DNA from: CAYMGM01 sp964390005
Lineage (GTDB): Bacteria > Pseudomonadota > Alphaproteobacteria > UBA9219
Direction of reading: 5' to 3'
Assembly: GCA_964390005.1 (NCBI GenBank)
Contig: CAYMGM010000001.1
Span: 62,001 to 126,000, forward strand
DNA length: 64,000 nt
A program made the translations under genes and the position numbers. The stretch's first letter is position 1. Each line of letters opens with the position of its first letter. Below are positions 44,010 to 53,267 of this stretch, in pieces. The notes below the pieces were generated by a model. The model was given only the letters and a program-made list of their open reading frames with translations, was not told where the DNA came from and ran no database searches.

Positions 44010-45566
44010 TTAAAGAGCGGCTTCTCGCTGTTGTTCCTTGGCCTTTCGCCGGTATCTTGGCGGGGCGCTGCGTGGGGGAGGGGCCAGCCTTTGCGTCAGT
44101 TTTTCAAGATCGTTGTAAAAAGACAAGACCTCAGCCGATGAGGGAGCCTCTGCGGTCGTTAGGCCGATTCGTTTGGGGGGCGGCGGGGTCAGGCCCCAAC
44201 GCCCTTTTTCCAGCCAGCCGATCATGTTCTTGCCGTAACGATAAAGCGGCGTATCGACATAAGATGACAGGCATAAAAATGCGGCCATATCGCGCAGCTG
44301 CTCGGTCTCAAGTTTTTTTCCTGCGGCGGCGTTGAAAAGAATCTGGGCGACGGCTTCCGTATGCTGGTCGCGCGTCTTGGCATCTTGGCTGTGGTGAATC
44401 CAGGCGTCGTAATGGGCCAGAAAAGCTTTCCAAGGATCTGTAAAATCTGGCGTTTCCAAGATACGGCGGTCTAAAGCCACCGCGTCGAGATGCGCATCGA
44501 TCCTTTTTTGCGGTGCCCTCATGATAAGCGATAGCGCTTCATGCGCTAGGTCTAAGGCCCCGTCTTGAAAAGCGCCAATCGCGATTTCCTTGGCAAGGCG
44601 CATATCTTTGTTGTGAAATTGAAACATGTGAGCGGTGCGTGCCGTCAGATTGGCGCGGCGCAAAGCCGGAACCGCCTGGGCCCAATCGCGCGCATGGATG
44701 AAATCGGCTATCTGGCGGCGTTCGTTTTTCATGTTTTCATAGGTCTCGGCAGAAACCCACGAGGGATTCTCAGGGATTGACATAACACGCTTGAAGGGCT
44801 TTTCGCCCTTGCGCATTCCGCGAATTAAAAAAGCCTCAACCGCACTCGCATAGTCTGTTAGCGGCGAAGAGGGGGATGCAAAACGGATCAAAACGCTATT
44901 CATTTCCTCGGCCAGCTTATTGCCGCCGCGCGTCAACGTTTTGTCGAGCATGTCCAGCAGACGCCCCATATGATACGCGTAAAGTGAGGTTACAGAATCG
45001 CTGAAATGCACATTTAAAGCGTTTTCTGTCGCTTTAAAGGCTTCGTAAAGATTGTCGGCCGCCGTGGCTTTGCCATAGGCCCGCTCGTTCAGCGCCAAGG
45101 CACGATGGTATAAAATGGGATCGCAAAAGGACGACCGTAAAAGGATTTGAGCCGCCTTACGCGCATCATGATAGCTGCCCGCGCGCAGGCTTTGGGTGCC
45201 AAGATCAAGCGACTGACGCAAGACGCGATCATGGAAAAGAAGCATCGTTTCGGATTGCGATGAAAAGTAAGCTGCCTTTTTCAGGGCTTTGCGGGCTAGC
45301 TCCCACTTATTTTGGCGGATCATAAAGGACGTTATTTTAAGGCCTGCGCGAAAAAGGCGCGGGTCCTGACAATAGGCGCTGCGTTCAAAAAGACGTTCGG
45401 CACAGCGACGCAAAACGTCGTCGTCTTGGACGTCTATCGCGCGGCGGATTGTTTTTAAAAGATGCTCTTCAAAAGAAAGCGTTTGGGGTTGTGTGGTTGT
45501 CTCAACAGAAAAAGCGCCTGCGCCAGCGGACGCGGCGGGGGTGACCTTGTCAGTCGGTTGGTACAT
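44010..45566 (-). CDS. Helical-repeat (TPR-like) protein of unknown function
   Basis: A 518-residue protein with no signal peptide, a Thr/Ala-rich N-terminal 30 residues, then mostly paired helices to about 450. Repeat-like stretches such as LFRAGLKITSFMIRQNKWELARKALKKA, LRAGSYHDARKAAQILL and GAFQDGALDLAHEALSL suggest alpha-alpha superhelical units (TPR-like), but I did not find the consensus well enough to name them. The C-terminal 60 residues are Pro-rich. Between ftsE-side genes and the zinc-ribbon gene it is the odd one in an otherwise conserved cluster; a cell-envelope or division role is only a guess. Confidence 0.6.
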   Translation of the reverse strand: MYQPTDKVTPAASAGAGAFSVETTTQPQTLSFEEHLLKTIRRAIDVQDDDVLRRCAERLFERSAYCQDPRLFRAGLKITSFMIRQNKWELARKALKKAAYFSSQSETMLLFHDRVLRQSLDLGTQSLRAGSYHDARKAAQILLRSSFCDPILYHRALALNERAYGKATAADNLYEAFKATENALNVHFSDSVTSLYAYHMGRLLDMLDKTLTRGGNKLAEEMNSVLIRFASPSSPLTDYASAVEAFLIRGMRKGEKPFKRVMSIPENPSWVSAETYENMKNERRQIADFIHARDWAQAVPALRRANLTARTAHMFQFHNKDMRLAKEIAIGAFQDGALDLAHEALSLIMRAPQKRIDAHLDAVALDRRILETPDFTDPWKAFLAHYDAWIHHSQDAKTRDQHTEAVAQILFNAAAGKKLETEQLRDMAAFLCLSSYVDTPLYRYGKNMIGWLEKGRWGLTPPPPKRIGLTTAEAPSSAEVLSFYNDLEKLTQRLAPPPRSAPPRYRRKAKEQQREAAL

Positions 45567-45853
45567 TCAAATGTATCCATCAAAAGAGATAAAGAACACG
45601 CCCTAGATCTAGCGGTTTTTCGATTTGTTGCCAAGAGGAATATTGCATTGCAACATAAGGCGCGGCGATTGAAATAAATAACAAAAACATGTCATTGAGC
45701 GTTAGCGCTTGGCGAAAGAGGGGCGTTGCGGTTAAGATAGAGTGTTCATGCCGAATCGTCCGGTTTTGTCTGCTGGGGCGGCCCTTTGGGGCTTTGGATG
45801 TCTTGGTGGAAGGTCTGAAACGCAGCCAACAAAAAGGGATTTTGAAAAGCCTG
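45567..45853. other. Divergent intergenic region upstream of ftsE
   Basis: About 290 bases between the start of the TPR-like gene (minus) and ftsE (plus). A frame is open in phase with ftsE from 45689, but the ftsE family start is at 45854. The AT-rich part near 45,600-45,700 probably holds the promoters; no sites can be fixed. Confidence 0.35.
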
Positions 45854-46537
45854 ATGCTTGTTTCGTTTGATCATGTTTTCTTACGCCCCCCCTCCGTTCA
45901 GCCCATTTTGACGGATATCTCTCTCCGTATCGACCCTGGCTCGTTCCACTTTTTGGTGGGGCCCAGCGGTGCGGGGAAATCGTCTCTGTTGCGCTTGATC
46001 TACAAGTTGCAAAGGCCAACGGGCGGGCGCGTGTCCGTCTTTGGGCATGATACGGCCTCGCTTCATGCGGCGGATTTGCCGCCTTTGCGGCGGCGCTTGG
46101 GCGTGGTGTTTCAGGATTTTCGTTTGGTCCCGCATCTCAGCGCGATTGAAAACGCTTCGCTTCCTTTGCGTTTGGCAGGCGCGACAGATGCCGAAGCGCG
46201 CGCGCACGTGACCGAGCTTTTGCACTGGGTCGGTTTGCGCGACCGGCTTGAAGCGTTGCCGTCGGAAATGTCGGGCGGCGAGCAACAGCGCGTGGCCTTG
46301 GCGCGGGCGGTTGTCACCAAGCCCGCCTTGATTTTGGCCGACGAGCCAACAGGCAATGTCGATGAGGAAGCCGCGGCGCGTCTTTTGAAACTGTTTGTCG
46401 AATTGAATAAAATGGGCACAGCCGTTCTTTTGGCGACGCATCAGCGCGGGCTTGTCGATCGGCTTGGTTTTCCGGCCTTTCATCTGAACAAAGGCCGGAT
46501 GATGACTGAAGCCGATGCCTTGGCAGGAGCCGCCTGA
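45854..46537 (+). CDS. ftsE: Cell division ABC transporter ATP-binding protein FtsE
   Basis: A 227-residue ABC ATPase: Walker A GPSGAGKSSLLRLIYKL, Q-loop VFQDFRLVPHLSA, signature MSGGEQQRVALARA, Walker B LILADEPTGNVDEEAA and the H-loop in LLATHQRGL. FtsE with FtsX controls septal peptidoglycan hydrolases during division. I take the ATG at 45854, which gives the usual N-terminus; the longer frame has no good site. Overlaps ftsX by one base. Confidence 0.94.
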   Translation: MLVSFDHVFLRPPSVQPILTDISLRIDPGSFHFLVGPSGAGKSSLLRLIYKLQRPTGGRVSVFGHDTASLHAADLPPLRRRLGVVFQDFRLVPHLSAIENASLPLRLAGATDAEARAHVTELLHWVGLRDRLEALPSEMSGGEQQRVALARAVVTKPALILADEPTGNVDEEAAARLLKLFVELNKMGTAVLLATHQRGLVDRLGFPAFHLNKGRMMTEADALAGAA

Positions 46538-47421
46538 TGACCTTGCCGCCGCATTTATTCGATGCCGCCGCGGGCGGCGCCCGTCGGGGCCTTGGGCTCT
46601 CGCTTTTGGTTGCCATCATGGTTTTCTTGGCGACGCTGGCTTTGGCTGCGCAATTGTTTTTTGGCGGCGGAGCGGCTTTGTGGGTCTCGGCATTTTCGTC
46701 GCGCGCGACGATTGAATTGCAGATCGATGCCGATGATGGAGCGCAGCAAAAGCTTGACGGCGCTGTGGCCGTTTTACGGACCATGCCCGATATTGAAAAA
46801 GTCGATCCTATCCCGCGTGCCGATGTCGTGCGTCTGTTAAAACCGTGGATCGATGATCCCATGGTTTTGACATCGTTGCCATTGCCACAGTTGATCGATA
46901 TTCAAATTCAAAAAGGCCATCAGCTGGATATTCCTTCGATTAGGCAGGCTTTGTCGGCTTATGCCAAAGAGGTGCGCGTCGACCCACATGCCGCGTGGAT
47001 GGATTCGCTGTCGCGCTTGGTGCGCAGTCTTTCCTTGATTGCCGGTTTTTCTGTCGTGTTGATTGGCATCGCTTTTGTCGTTGCGATTGTTCTGGTTTGC
47101 CGCGTCGCGATGGCCGTTCAGCACGAGACCATCGATTTGCTGCACTTGATGGGCGCTGAAGACCGTTTGATCGCGGGGCAGTTTCAGCGGCGTTTGGTGC
47201 GCCATGTGTGGTTTCCGGCTTTTGCCGGGTTCTTGCTGGCGCTTGTGACCTTGTTGGGGCTGGGGTCGCTTTTCCTTCATTTGCGCGGGCAAAGCTTGAC
47301 AGCCGACCCCGCTTGGCTTGTGATGGCAGGCGCGCTGACAGCCGTGCCGCTGGGCGCGATCGTCGTTGCTATTATAACGGCGCGTCTGTCTGTTTTGCGT
47401 CTGTTGAAGGCCATGCCATGA
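46537..47421 (+). CDS. ftsX: Cell division protein FtsX
   Basis: A 294-residue permease-like protein with a first membrane helix (about 22-42), a periplasmic ECD of about 110 residues, and a group of three helices from about 165 to 290 (LIAGFSVVLIGIAFVVAIVLV, AGFLLALVTLLGLGSLFL, VPLGAIVVAIITARL). The layout matches FtsX; the ECD probably contacts a murein hydrolase activator in the periplasm. It has the ATG at 46537 overlapping the ftsE TGA, and ends in an ATGA overlap with the YdcF gene. Confidence 0.9.
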   Translation: MTLPPHLFDAAAGGARRGLGLSLLVAIMVFLATLALAAQLFFGGGAALWVSAFSSRATIELQIDADDGAQQKLDGAVAVLRTMPDIEKVDPIPRADVVRLLKPWIDDPMVLTSLPLPQLIDIQIQKGHQLDIPSIRQALSAYAKEVRVDPHAAWMDSLSRLVRSLSLIAGFSVVLIGIAFVVAIVLVCRVAMAVQHETIDLLHLMGAEDRLIAGQFQRRLVRHVWFPAFAGFLLALVTLLGLGSLFLHLRGQSLTADPAWLVMAGALTAVPLGAIVVAIITARLSVLRLLKAMP

Positions 47422-48032
47422 TGCCTCGCATTCACACAGTTTTGCGGTTTAGTTTGCTTGCCATCGAACTGGCGGCGGTTTGCTGGCTGGCCGGTTTTTT
47501 GCGCTATGTCAGCATTGTCAGTTCCTATAAAGAAGCGCCTTTGGATGCCGCGCTGGGGCCAACCGATGCCATTGTCGTCTTGACAGGCGGCAGCGAAAGG
47601 CTGGGGGCCGGTCTTGATCTGCTGGTCGCGGGCAAGGGGAAAAAGCTTTTGATCTCGGGCGTGCCCCAAGGGCTTAAGGTCAGCCAGGTTTTGGCGCGCC
47701 ATAACATTCCTGACGATCTGCGCGACTGCTGCGTTGTTCTGGGGCATGCTGCCGACAATACGGTTGGCAATGCCGAGGAAACGCGCGCGTTTATGCAGGC
47801 TGAAGACTATCATTCGATGCGCCTTGTCACGGCGCATTACCACATGCCGCGCAGTCTTTTGCTTTTCCGCACGTCTTTGCGCGATGTCGAGATCTATCCC
47901 TATCCGGTCGCGCCTGAAAGCGTGCGCCTTGATTCATGGTGGAGCCGTCCGGGAACGGCGGCCTTGCTGGCGATGGAGTATAACAAGTATCTTTACGCGA
48001 TCCTTCGCGACAAGTTGGAGGTTTTTCAATGA
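47418..48032 (+). CDS. YdcF/SanA/ElyC-family (DUF218) protein
   Basis: A 204-residue protein with one N-terminal membrane helix (about 10-30) and the DUF218 fold: DAIVVLTGGSERLGAGLDL, LLISGVPQGLKVSQ, NTVGNAEETRAFM and LVTAHYHMPRSLLLFR. Such proteins sit at the inner membrane with periplasmic domains; ElyC relates to envelope polysaccharide carrier metabolism. ATGA overlaps on both sides make it part of the ftsEX-plsC unit. Confidence 0.88.
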   Translation: MMPRIHTVLRFSLLAIELAAVCWLAGFLRYVSIVSSYKEAPLDAALGPTDAIVVLTGGSERLGAGLDLLVAGKGKKLLISGVPQGLKVSQVLARHNIPDDLRDCCVVLGHAADNTVGNAEETRAFMQAEDYHSMRLVTAHYHMPRSLLLFRTSLRDVEIYPYPVAPESVRLDSWWSRPGTAALLAMEYNKYLYAILRDKLEVFQ

Positions 48033-48754
48033 AGACCGCGTTTCTTTACGCGCGCGCGCTGGCGTTTAACGTCTTTTTCTTTTTCTGGGCGATCATCCTG
48101 CCGATTTTCACGGTTTGGGTGGCGGCCTTGCCGCGCGATCAGCTTTTTGCCTGTTTGCGCGCGTGGCAAAACGGTGTGGGCTGGGGCGAGCGTTGGATCC
48201 TTGGCATCACCTACGAAGTCAAAGGCGCTGAAAATATCCCACAAGGCCCCTGTATCATCGCGGCCAAGCACCAGTCGATGTGGGAGACCTGTAAACTGCA
48301 CGTTCTTTTTCACCAGCCCGCCATCGTTTTAAAGGAAGAGCTGGTGCGCCTGCCGATTTGGGGCTGGTATGGCCGGGCGAGCGGGGCCATTCCGGTTGAT
48401 CGCAGCGCCGGGGGGCGCGCGCTTGTCAAGATGATGACCGCCGCGCAAAAGGCCAAAGACACCGGGCACCCCATTGTGTTGTTTCCGCAAGGCACGCGCC
48501 TGCGTCCCGGCGAAAAAGGATCTTATAAAGTCGGCGTTGCGGCGTTGTATCAGGCCTTGAAATTGCCGATTGTGCCGGTTGCGTTGAACTCGGGCCTGTA
48601 CTGGCCCAAAAAGCAATTCATCAAAAAGCCGGGCGTCATTCAGGTTGAAATCCTGCCGCCCATTCCGGCAAACTTGTCGCGAGCCGAGATGATGCGGCGG
48701 CTTGAAAGCGCGATTGAAACGGCGACAGACCGTCTTTGCGGTCTTTCGTCTTAG
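48029..48754 (+). CDS. plsC: 1-acyl-sn-glycerol-3-phosphate acyltransferase
   Basis: A 241-residue acyltransferase with one N-terminal hydrophobic helix. The catalytic motif H-x4-E (KHQSMWET, near residue 80) is the alphaproteobacterial form of H-x4-D, and the substrate motif FPQGTRLRPGEKG replaces FPEGTR. It acylates lysophosphatidic acid at the sn-2 position in phospholipid synthesis. ATGA overlap with the preceding gene. Confidence 0.93.
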   Translation: MKTAFLYARALAFNVFFFFWAIILPIFTVWVAALPRDQLFACLRAWQNGVGWGERWILGITYEVKGAENIPQGPCIIAAKHQSMWETCKLHVLFHQPAIVLKEELVRLPIWGWYGRASGAIPVDRSAGGRALVKMMTAAQKAKDTGHPIVLFPQGTRLRPGEKGSYKVGVAALYQALKLPIVPVALNSGLYWPKKQFIKKPGVIQVEILPPIPANLSRAEMMRRLESAIETATDRLCGLSS

Positions 48755-48777
48755 GTCTAACGATCACGGAGGGGAAA

Positions 48778-49413
48778 ATGGGATCGGAAGTTCGTCGGCT
48801 CGAGCGTTTTGTCGGCAAAGCTATGCAAAGCGGGCATGCCAAGGAAGAAATCGACCAGACTCTTCGCGCGGCAGGCTGGCCCCTTGATCAAATTAAAAGC
48901 GCGCTTGCCGCTTATGCCGACGTTCCTTTTTCTATTCCTGTGCCGCGGCCCCAAGTCTCGCTTTCGGCGCGCGACACGTTTTTTTATTTGTTGATGTTTT
49001 TCGCGCTTTATTTCGGCATGTGGCATCTGGGGGACCTACTTTTTTCTTTCATCAATCAGTATGTTTCAGATCCCAGCGATTCAAATGCGTACCATGGGTG
49101 GGATCAGCAGCGTTGGTCAACGGCAGCCATCATGATCGCTTGGCCCATTTTCCTTTTTATGTCGTATCTTATTCGGCGCGACCTTCTGAAAGACCCCGCT
49201 AAACGGTTGGCGCCTGTGCGGCGCTGGCTCACCTATATGACGCTTTTTATCGCGTCGACGGCGCTTATTATTGATGCAACGTCGCTTGTCTATACGTTTT
49301 TGGGCGGGGCGACGACCTTGCGCTTTCTTCTGAAAGTGTCTGTCGTTGCTGTCATTTCAGGGACGGCGTTTGGCTATTATCTTTCCGATATTCGCAAGGA
49401 TGAAATCGCATGA
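48778..49413 (+). CDS. DUF5671-like membrane protein
   Basis: A protein of about 211 residues. The first 60 residues are a helical cap (RRLERFVGKAMQSGHAKEEIDQTLRAAGW), which resembles the short helical leader of DUF5671 proteins. Four hydrophobic helices follow, including FFYLLMFFALYFGMWHLGDLLF, TAAIMIAWPIFLFMSYLI and ALIIDATSLVYTFLGG. I use the ATG at 48778 because GGAGGGG precedes it closely; the earlier in-frame ATG overlaps plsC. Function is unknown. It ends in an ATGA overlap with the next gene. Confidence 0.72.
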   Translation: MGSEVRRLERFVGKAMQSGHAKEEIDQTLRAAGWPLDQIKSALAAYADVPFSIPVPRPQVSLSARDTFFYLLMFFALYFGMWHLGDLLFSFINQYVSDPSDSNAYHGWDQQRWSTAAIMIAWPIFLFMSYLIRRDLLKDPAKRLAPVRRWLTYMTLFIASTALIIDATSLVYTFLGGATTLRFLLKVSVVAVISGTAFGYYLSDIRKDEIA

Positions 49414-49835
49414 CAGGCTTTTCGATGTCTCGTGGTTTCTGGATCGGCGCTCTTGCCACGATCGTGGTTGCTTCGGCTGCTGTTCTTTCGATTGCGCAGC
49501 GCCCACCATCGCTGCAACGCGAATACCGTTTCGACCAAATCCGCTTACAGGCTTTGTTGGAGATACAGCGCCGCGTTGATAACTATTGGCAAAAACATAA
49601 GACGTTGCCCGAAGATTTGAACGCTATCCGCTATTCTTCGACGGCGTGGCACGATCCTCTCACCGGGCAGCCTTACACCTATCAAGTGACGGGCGATGGA
49701 ACCTATAAGCTCTGTACGGTTTTTGCGCAGAACTCTGAAGAGCCGCAGAGATCTATTTATGCTTCTGCCGATTGGAGACACAGCGCCGGGATTTGGTGTT
49801 TTGACCGAAGCGTCCGCGGCAAAGAAACGCCGTAA
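49410..49835 (+). CDS. Small membrane-anchored protein of unknown function
   Basis: A 141-residue protein with one N-terminal membrane helix (about residues 10-28) and a periplasmic domain of about 105 residues holding VDNYWQKHKTLPEDLNAI and DPLTGQPYTYQV, a pattern of helix then a TGxPYxY turn that is common in small periplasmic proteins and pseudopilin-like ends. Two Cys (LCTVF, GIWCF) may pair. No family name can be given. Translated with the DUF5671 protein. Confidence 0.6.
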   Translation: MTGFSMSRGFWIGALATIVVASAAVLSIAQRPPSLQREYRFDQIRLQALLEIQRRVDNYWQKHKTLPEDLNAIRYSSTAWHDPLTGQPYTYQVTGDGTYKLCTVFAQNSEEPQRSIYASADWRHSAGIWCFDRSVRGKETP

Positions 49836-49844
49836 GACCGCGGC

Positions 49845-52800
49845 CTATTCGACCGCGGCGCTTTCTTTTGTCTCTTCGGGTTCGAGAAGCCAGCGGATAT
49901 CGTCGGGCGTCAAGATGGCGGCGGCAGAAGGATTGTCGCCAAACAGCGCGTCAGCCAATTGAGCTTTGCGCGTTTGCAGATCCAAAATACGCTCTTCGAC
50001 CGTGCCTTCGGCAATCAGCTTGTAAACGAAAACGGGCTTGTCCTGACCAATGCGATGCGCGCGGTCGGTGGCTTGGTTTTCGACCGACGGGTTCCACCAC
50101 GGATCGAAATGGATCACCGTGTCGGCAGCCGTCAGGTTCAGGCCCGTGCCGCCTGCCTTCAGGCTGATCAGGAAAAGAGGAACCTCGCCATTTTGGAAAC
50201 GCGCGATCGGCGTACGGCGATCTTTGGTGCTGCCGCGCAATTCGACATAGGGCAAACCGATTTTATCAAGCTCGGGCTTGATAAGATCCAGCATGCTGGT
50301 GAACTGCGAGAACAACAAAATCTTACGCCCGTCTTCGACCAAGGTCGGCAGCATGCCCATCAGCTCTTCCAGCTTGGCGCTGGTGGTCACGTCTGCCGCC
50401 GCCGATATTTTGACCAGTCGCGGATCGCAGCAGACCTGACGCAATTTCAGCAAGGCATCCAAGATAACGATTTGGCTGCGGGCAAAGCCTTTGGCCGCCA
50501 TTTCTTCGCGGACCTTGTCGTTCATGACATTGCGCACGGTCTCGTATAAATCGCGCTGATCGTCGGCCAAAGTTACGCGGTGGATGATTTCGGTCTTGGG
50601 CGGCAGCTCTTTGGCCACATCGGTTTTCAGGCGGCGCAGAATAAAGGGCTTAAGGCGCAGGGCCAGCACACGTTGCCGTTCGACATCGCCTTGCTGTTCA
50701 ATCGGGTTGCGATACAGTTTGCCAAAGCGCCGGTGATCGCCCAAAAGGCCGGGCATCAAAAAGGTGAAAATCGACCACGCCTCGCCCAAGTGGTTTTCAA
50801 CTGGCGTGCCTGTCAGGCACAGGCGCTGATCGGCTTCCAATTCGCAAGCCGCTTGAGTCATTTTCGCGGTCGGGTTTTTAATCGCCTGCGCTTCGTCCAA
50901 AATGACGAGGCTCCAATGCGTTTCTTTAAGGATTTCGATGTCGCGCGTAATCAGCGGATAGGTGCTGAAAACAAGATCGGCTTTTTCGATATCTTTGAAC
51001 TTTTCGGCGCGCGTTTTGCCGTGCAAGACCAGAACGCGCAGCGCAGGCGTAAACCGCGCGGCTTCGCTGGCCCAGTTGCCGACAAGGCTGGTTGGCATGA
51101 CGACTAGGCAAGGTTTTTTAAGCTTTTCCTTTTCCTTCAGCGACAGGATAAAGGACAGCGTTTGAATCGTTTTACCAAGGCCCATATCGTCGGCCAGAAC
51201 GCCGCCAAGCCCGTAATAGTTCAAGAAATGAAGCCAGTTATAGCCTTGTTTCTGATAGGGGCGCAGCTCGGCATGCAGGCCTTTCGGGGCCGGGTTATCG
51301 ACGATCCCTTCAAAGTGGCCAAGCTTTTCGATGAGATGCAGCATTTTCTCATCGCCCATCCAGCGCGTGCTGGTCAGCGCTTCGATTTTGCTGAAAGCGG
51401 TCGCTATATCGAACGAAATCTTCATCGTTCCGTCTTCATCCAGCGGCTTTTCGCCATAAAGCTCGATCAAGGTCGTCAGGATGGTTTTCACGCGGTCGGC
51501 CGACAGCGCGACAAAGCGGCCATCGGTCAGCGGTGCATAGCATTTTTGCCCGGCGGCGATTTGCGCGATTTCGTGCATCGAGCGCAAATTGCGGATCAAG
51601 CCGACCAAAAGAGGCAACAGCGGCGTGCGCTGGCCGCCGACATTGATGCCAAGGTCCAGCGAAAACCACCAATCGCCGTTTTGTGTGAAATTGGCGTCGA
51701 TGTTGTCGTCGTCGGGTTCGACGATTTCAGCCGTAAAGCTTTTATCGATGGTAACGCGAAAACCGGCGCGCCGCAGCTCGGGCGCGGTCAAATGGATGAA
51801 ATCCAGCCAATACCATGGTGAGGCATCAGCCGATGGTGCAAAACATTGCCCGCGCCGCTGCATCATGCCCATCTGTAACCCTGTCGGGTGCAGACCGATG
51901 GCCTCGAGCTTTTCTAAAGTGGCGGCTTCGGCCTTCTTATCGCGCTTGAACAAAAGGATTTGATCCTCGCGCGTGGCCGCATAGTGCGGCGTGGGATCTG
52001 TCGGCAAAACGTCCGCGCCGTCATAGTCAAACGTCAAAAGCGCGACGCCTTCGGGCTTGTCGAACTCTTGCCCTTCTTCTTGGGCGCTTGGCATCACAAG
52101 CCGTAAGCATGCAATGGGTTGAACGCCCGGGGTCGTGCTTTGGCTGACGCGGCAAGGCGGCGGAATGACCGAGGTCTCACGCGGCAGACGCTGACGCAGA
52201 ACGGCGGCTTCTTCCGTGGTGACGGGCGGCGCATCCAAAAACAGGTTTTTGCGTTCATGCGACAGCGGCGTGCGCAAGGGGCCGGCCTCTTGCGTTTCGG
52301 GGTCGATGTACCAACAACTACTCGAGAGCAAAAGGATCAGCCCTTTGCGCGCGGGGATCAGGGTCGGCGCTTGCCGTCCGTCCGGTTGAAGCGTCCAACC
52401 CAAACGCGCCGTCATGTCGCGCCCTTGACGTAGCGGCATGTTCAAACCGTCTTCGCTAAAGGCGCGGCCCGTCGCGATGACGCGGCGTAAAAACAAATCG
52501 ACCAAGTCGGGATCGGCTGGCGCTTGCCAAACGCTGGCCTGGCCCAGTGTGCCGCCTGTGCCGGTGGGGGCCAGGCGGAAAACAGCCCTGTCTTCTTCTT
52601 GTAAAAAGCCGCGATATTGATCGAACGATTGAATCTGGGCAAAGGTCTGAAGACGCGGTTTGCCCCAGCGGCTGTTCTTGAGGGGATACATCAGCGCGGG
52701 CGAAACCCGGATATCTGATTTGCGCCCGACGGTCTCGGTGCCGATCAAATAGACCAGACGGAACGATTCACTCTCGGCCGTTTGCGGCGCTGACAGCGCT

Positions 52801-53198
52801 TCGTATTCTTTCAGCCAGTTGGCAAGCGATGCGCTCATGCCCGTGCGGGAGGGGGCCGCCCGCCCGCCGCCGCGCGTTGGCGCAATTTTTTCATGACGGC
52901 GGTTTTCTTCGGCAATGGCTTCGTACAAAGCCGCCGCGCCGTGCTTGCACATATAGCCGACGGGGCAGGTGCATTCGGAAAGGATCTCAATCCGGCCGCC
53001 GCGCTTTTTGATCGAGACTTCGACTTCATAGGGAAGCTGGTCCGAGCCTTGAACGCTGGCTAAAACGACTTCGCCATCGGATTCAATACGGACGTTTGAA
53101 ACGCGGCCTTGCGTCTGATAGGTACGCCCACGTGTGGCGTCGCGATCGCCAAAGATGCGGCGAATGTCGTGATCGGTGATTCGAAGCAAAGTTTTCAC
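49845..53198 (-). CDS. SWIM zinc-finger SNF2-family helicase
   Basis: A 1117-residue protein. A SWIM zinc finger (C76-x-C78, C84-x-H86) lies near the N-terminus. A long middle region (about 140-620) has a DUF-like beta-rich part. The SNF2 ATPase starts with ADDMGLGKTIQTLSFIL near residue 672, and LVILDEAQAIKNP near 769; the second RecA domain holds ILLFSQFTSMLDLI, LRGSTKDRRTPIARFQ, FLISLKAGGTGLNLT and DRAHRIGQDKPV, all typical. SWIM-SNF2 proteins remodel protein-DNA or RNA polymerase complexes; bacterial functions are poorly known. It faces convergent small proteins and lies alone on this strand side. Confidence 0.9.
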   Translation of the reverse strand: MKTLLRITDHDIRRIFGDRDATRGRTYQTQGRVSNVRIESDGEVVLASVQGSDQLPYEVEVSIKKRGGRIEILSECTCPVGYMCKHGAAALYEAIAEENRRHEKIAPTRGGGRAAPSRTGMSASLANWLKEYEALSAPQTAESESFRLVYLIGTETVGRKSDIRVSPALMYPLKNSRWGKPRLQTFAQIQSFDQYRGFLQEEDRAVFRLAPTGTGGTLGQASVWQAPADPDLVDLFLRRVIATGRAFSEDGLNMPLRQGRDMTARLGWTLQPDGRQAPTLIPARKGLILLLSSSCWYIDPETQEAGPLRTPLSHERKNLFLDAPPVTTEEAAVLRQRLPRETSVIPPPCRVSQSTTPGVQPIACLRLVMPSAQEEGQEFDKPEGVALLTFDYDGADVLPTDPTPHYAATREDQILLFKRDKKAEAATLEKLEAIGLHPTGLQMGMMQRRGQCFAPSADASPWYWLDFIHLTAPELRRAGFRVTIDKSFTAEIVEPDDDNIDANFTQNGDWWFSLDLGINVGGQRTPLLPLLVGLIRNLRSMHEIAQIAAGQKCYAPLTDGRFVALSADRVKTILTTLIELYGEKPLDEDGTMKISFDIATAFSKIEALTSTRWMGDEKMLHLIEKLGHFEGIVDNPAPKGLHAELRPYQKQGYNWLHFLNYYGLGGVLADDMGLGKTIQTLSFILSLKEKEKLKKPCLVVMPTSLVGNWASEAARFTPALRVLVLHGKTRAEKFKDIEKADLVFSTYPLITRDIEILKETHWSLVILDEAQAIKNPTAKMTQAACELEADQRLCLTGTPVENHLGEAWSIFTFLMPGLLGDHRRFGKLYRNPIEQQGDVERQRVLALRLKPFILRRLKTDVAKELPPKTEIIHRVTLADDQRDLYETVRNVMNDKVREEMAAKGFARSQIVILDALLKLRQVCCDPRLVKISAAADVTTSAKLEELMGMLPTLVEDGRKILLFSQFTSMLDLIKPELDKIGLPYVELRGSTKDRRTPIARFQNGEVPLFLISLKAGGTGLNLTAADTVIHFDPWWNPSVENQATDRAHRIGQDKPVFVYKLIAEGTVEERILDLQTRKAQLADALFGDNPSAAAILTPDDIRWLLEPEETKESAAVE

Positions 53199-53267
53199 CC
53201 AATGCGAAAAAAACGCAAAATAGCCATCGCGGCCATGGTTTTCAAGCTTTGATTGAAGCGAATGCCT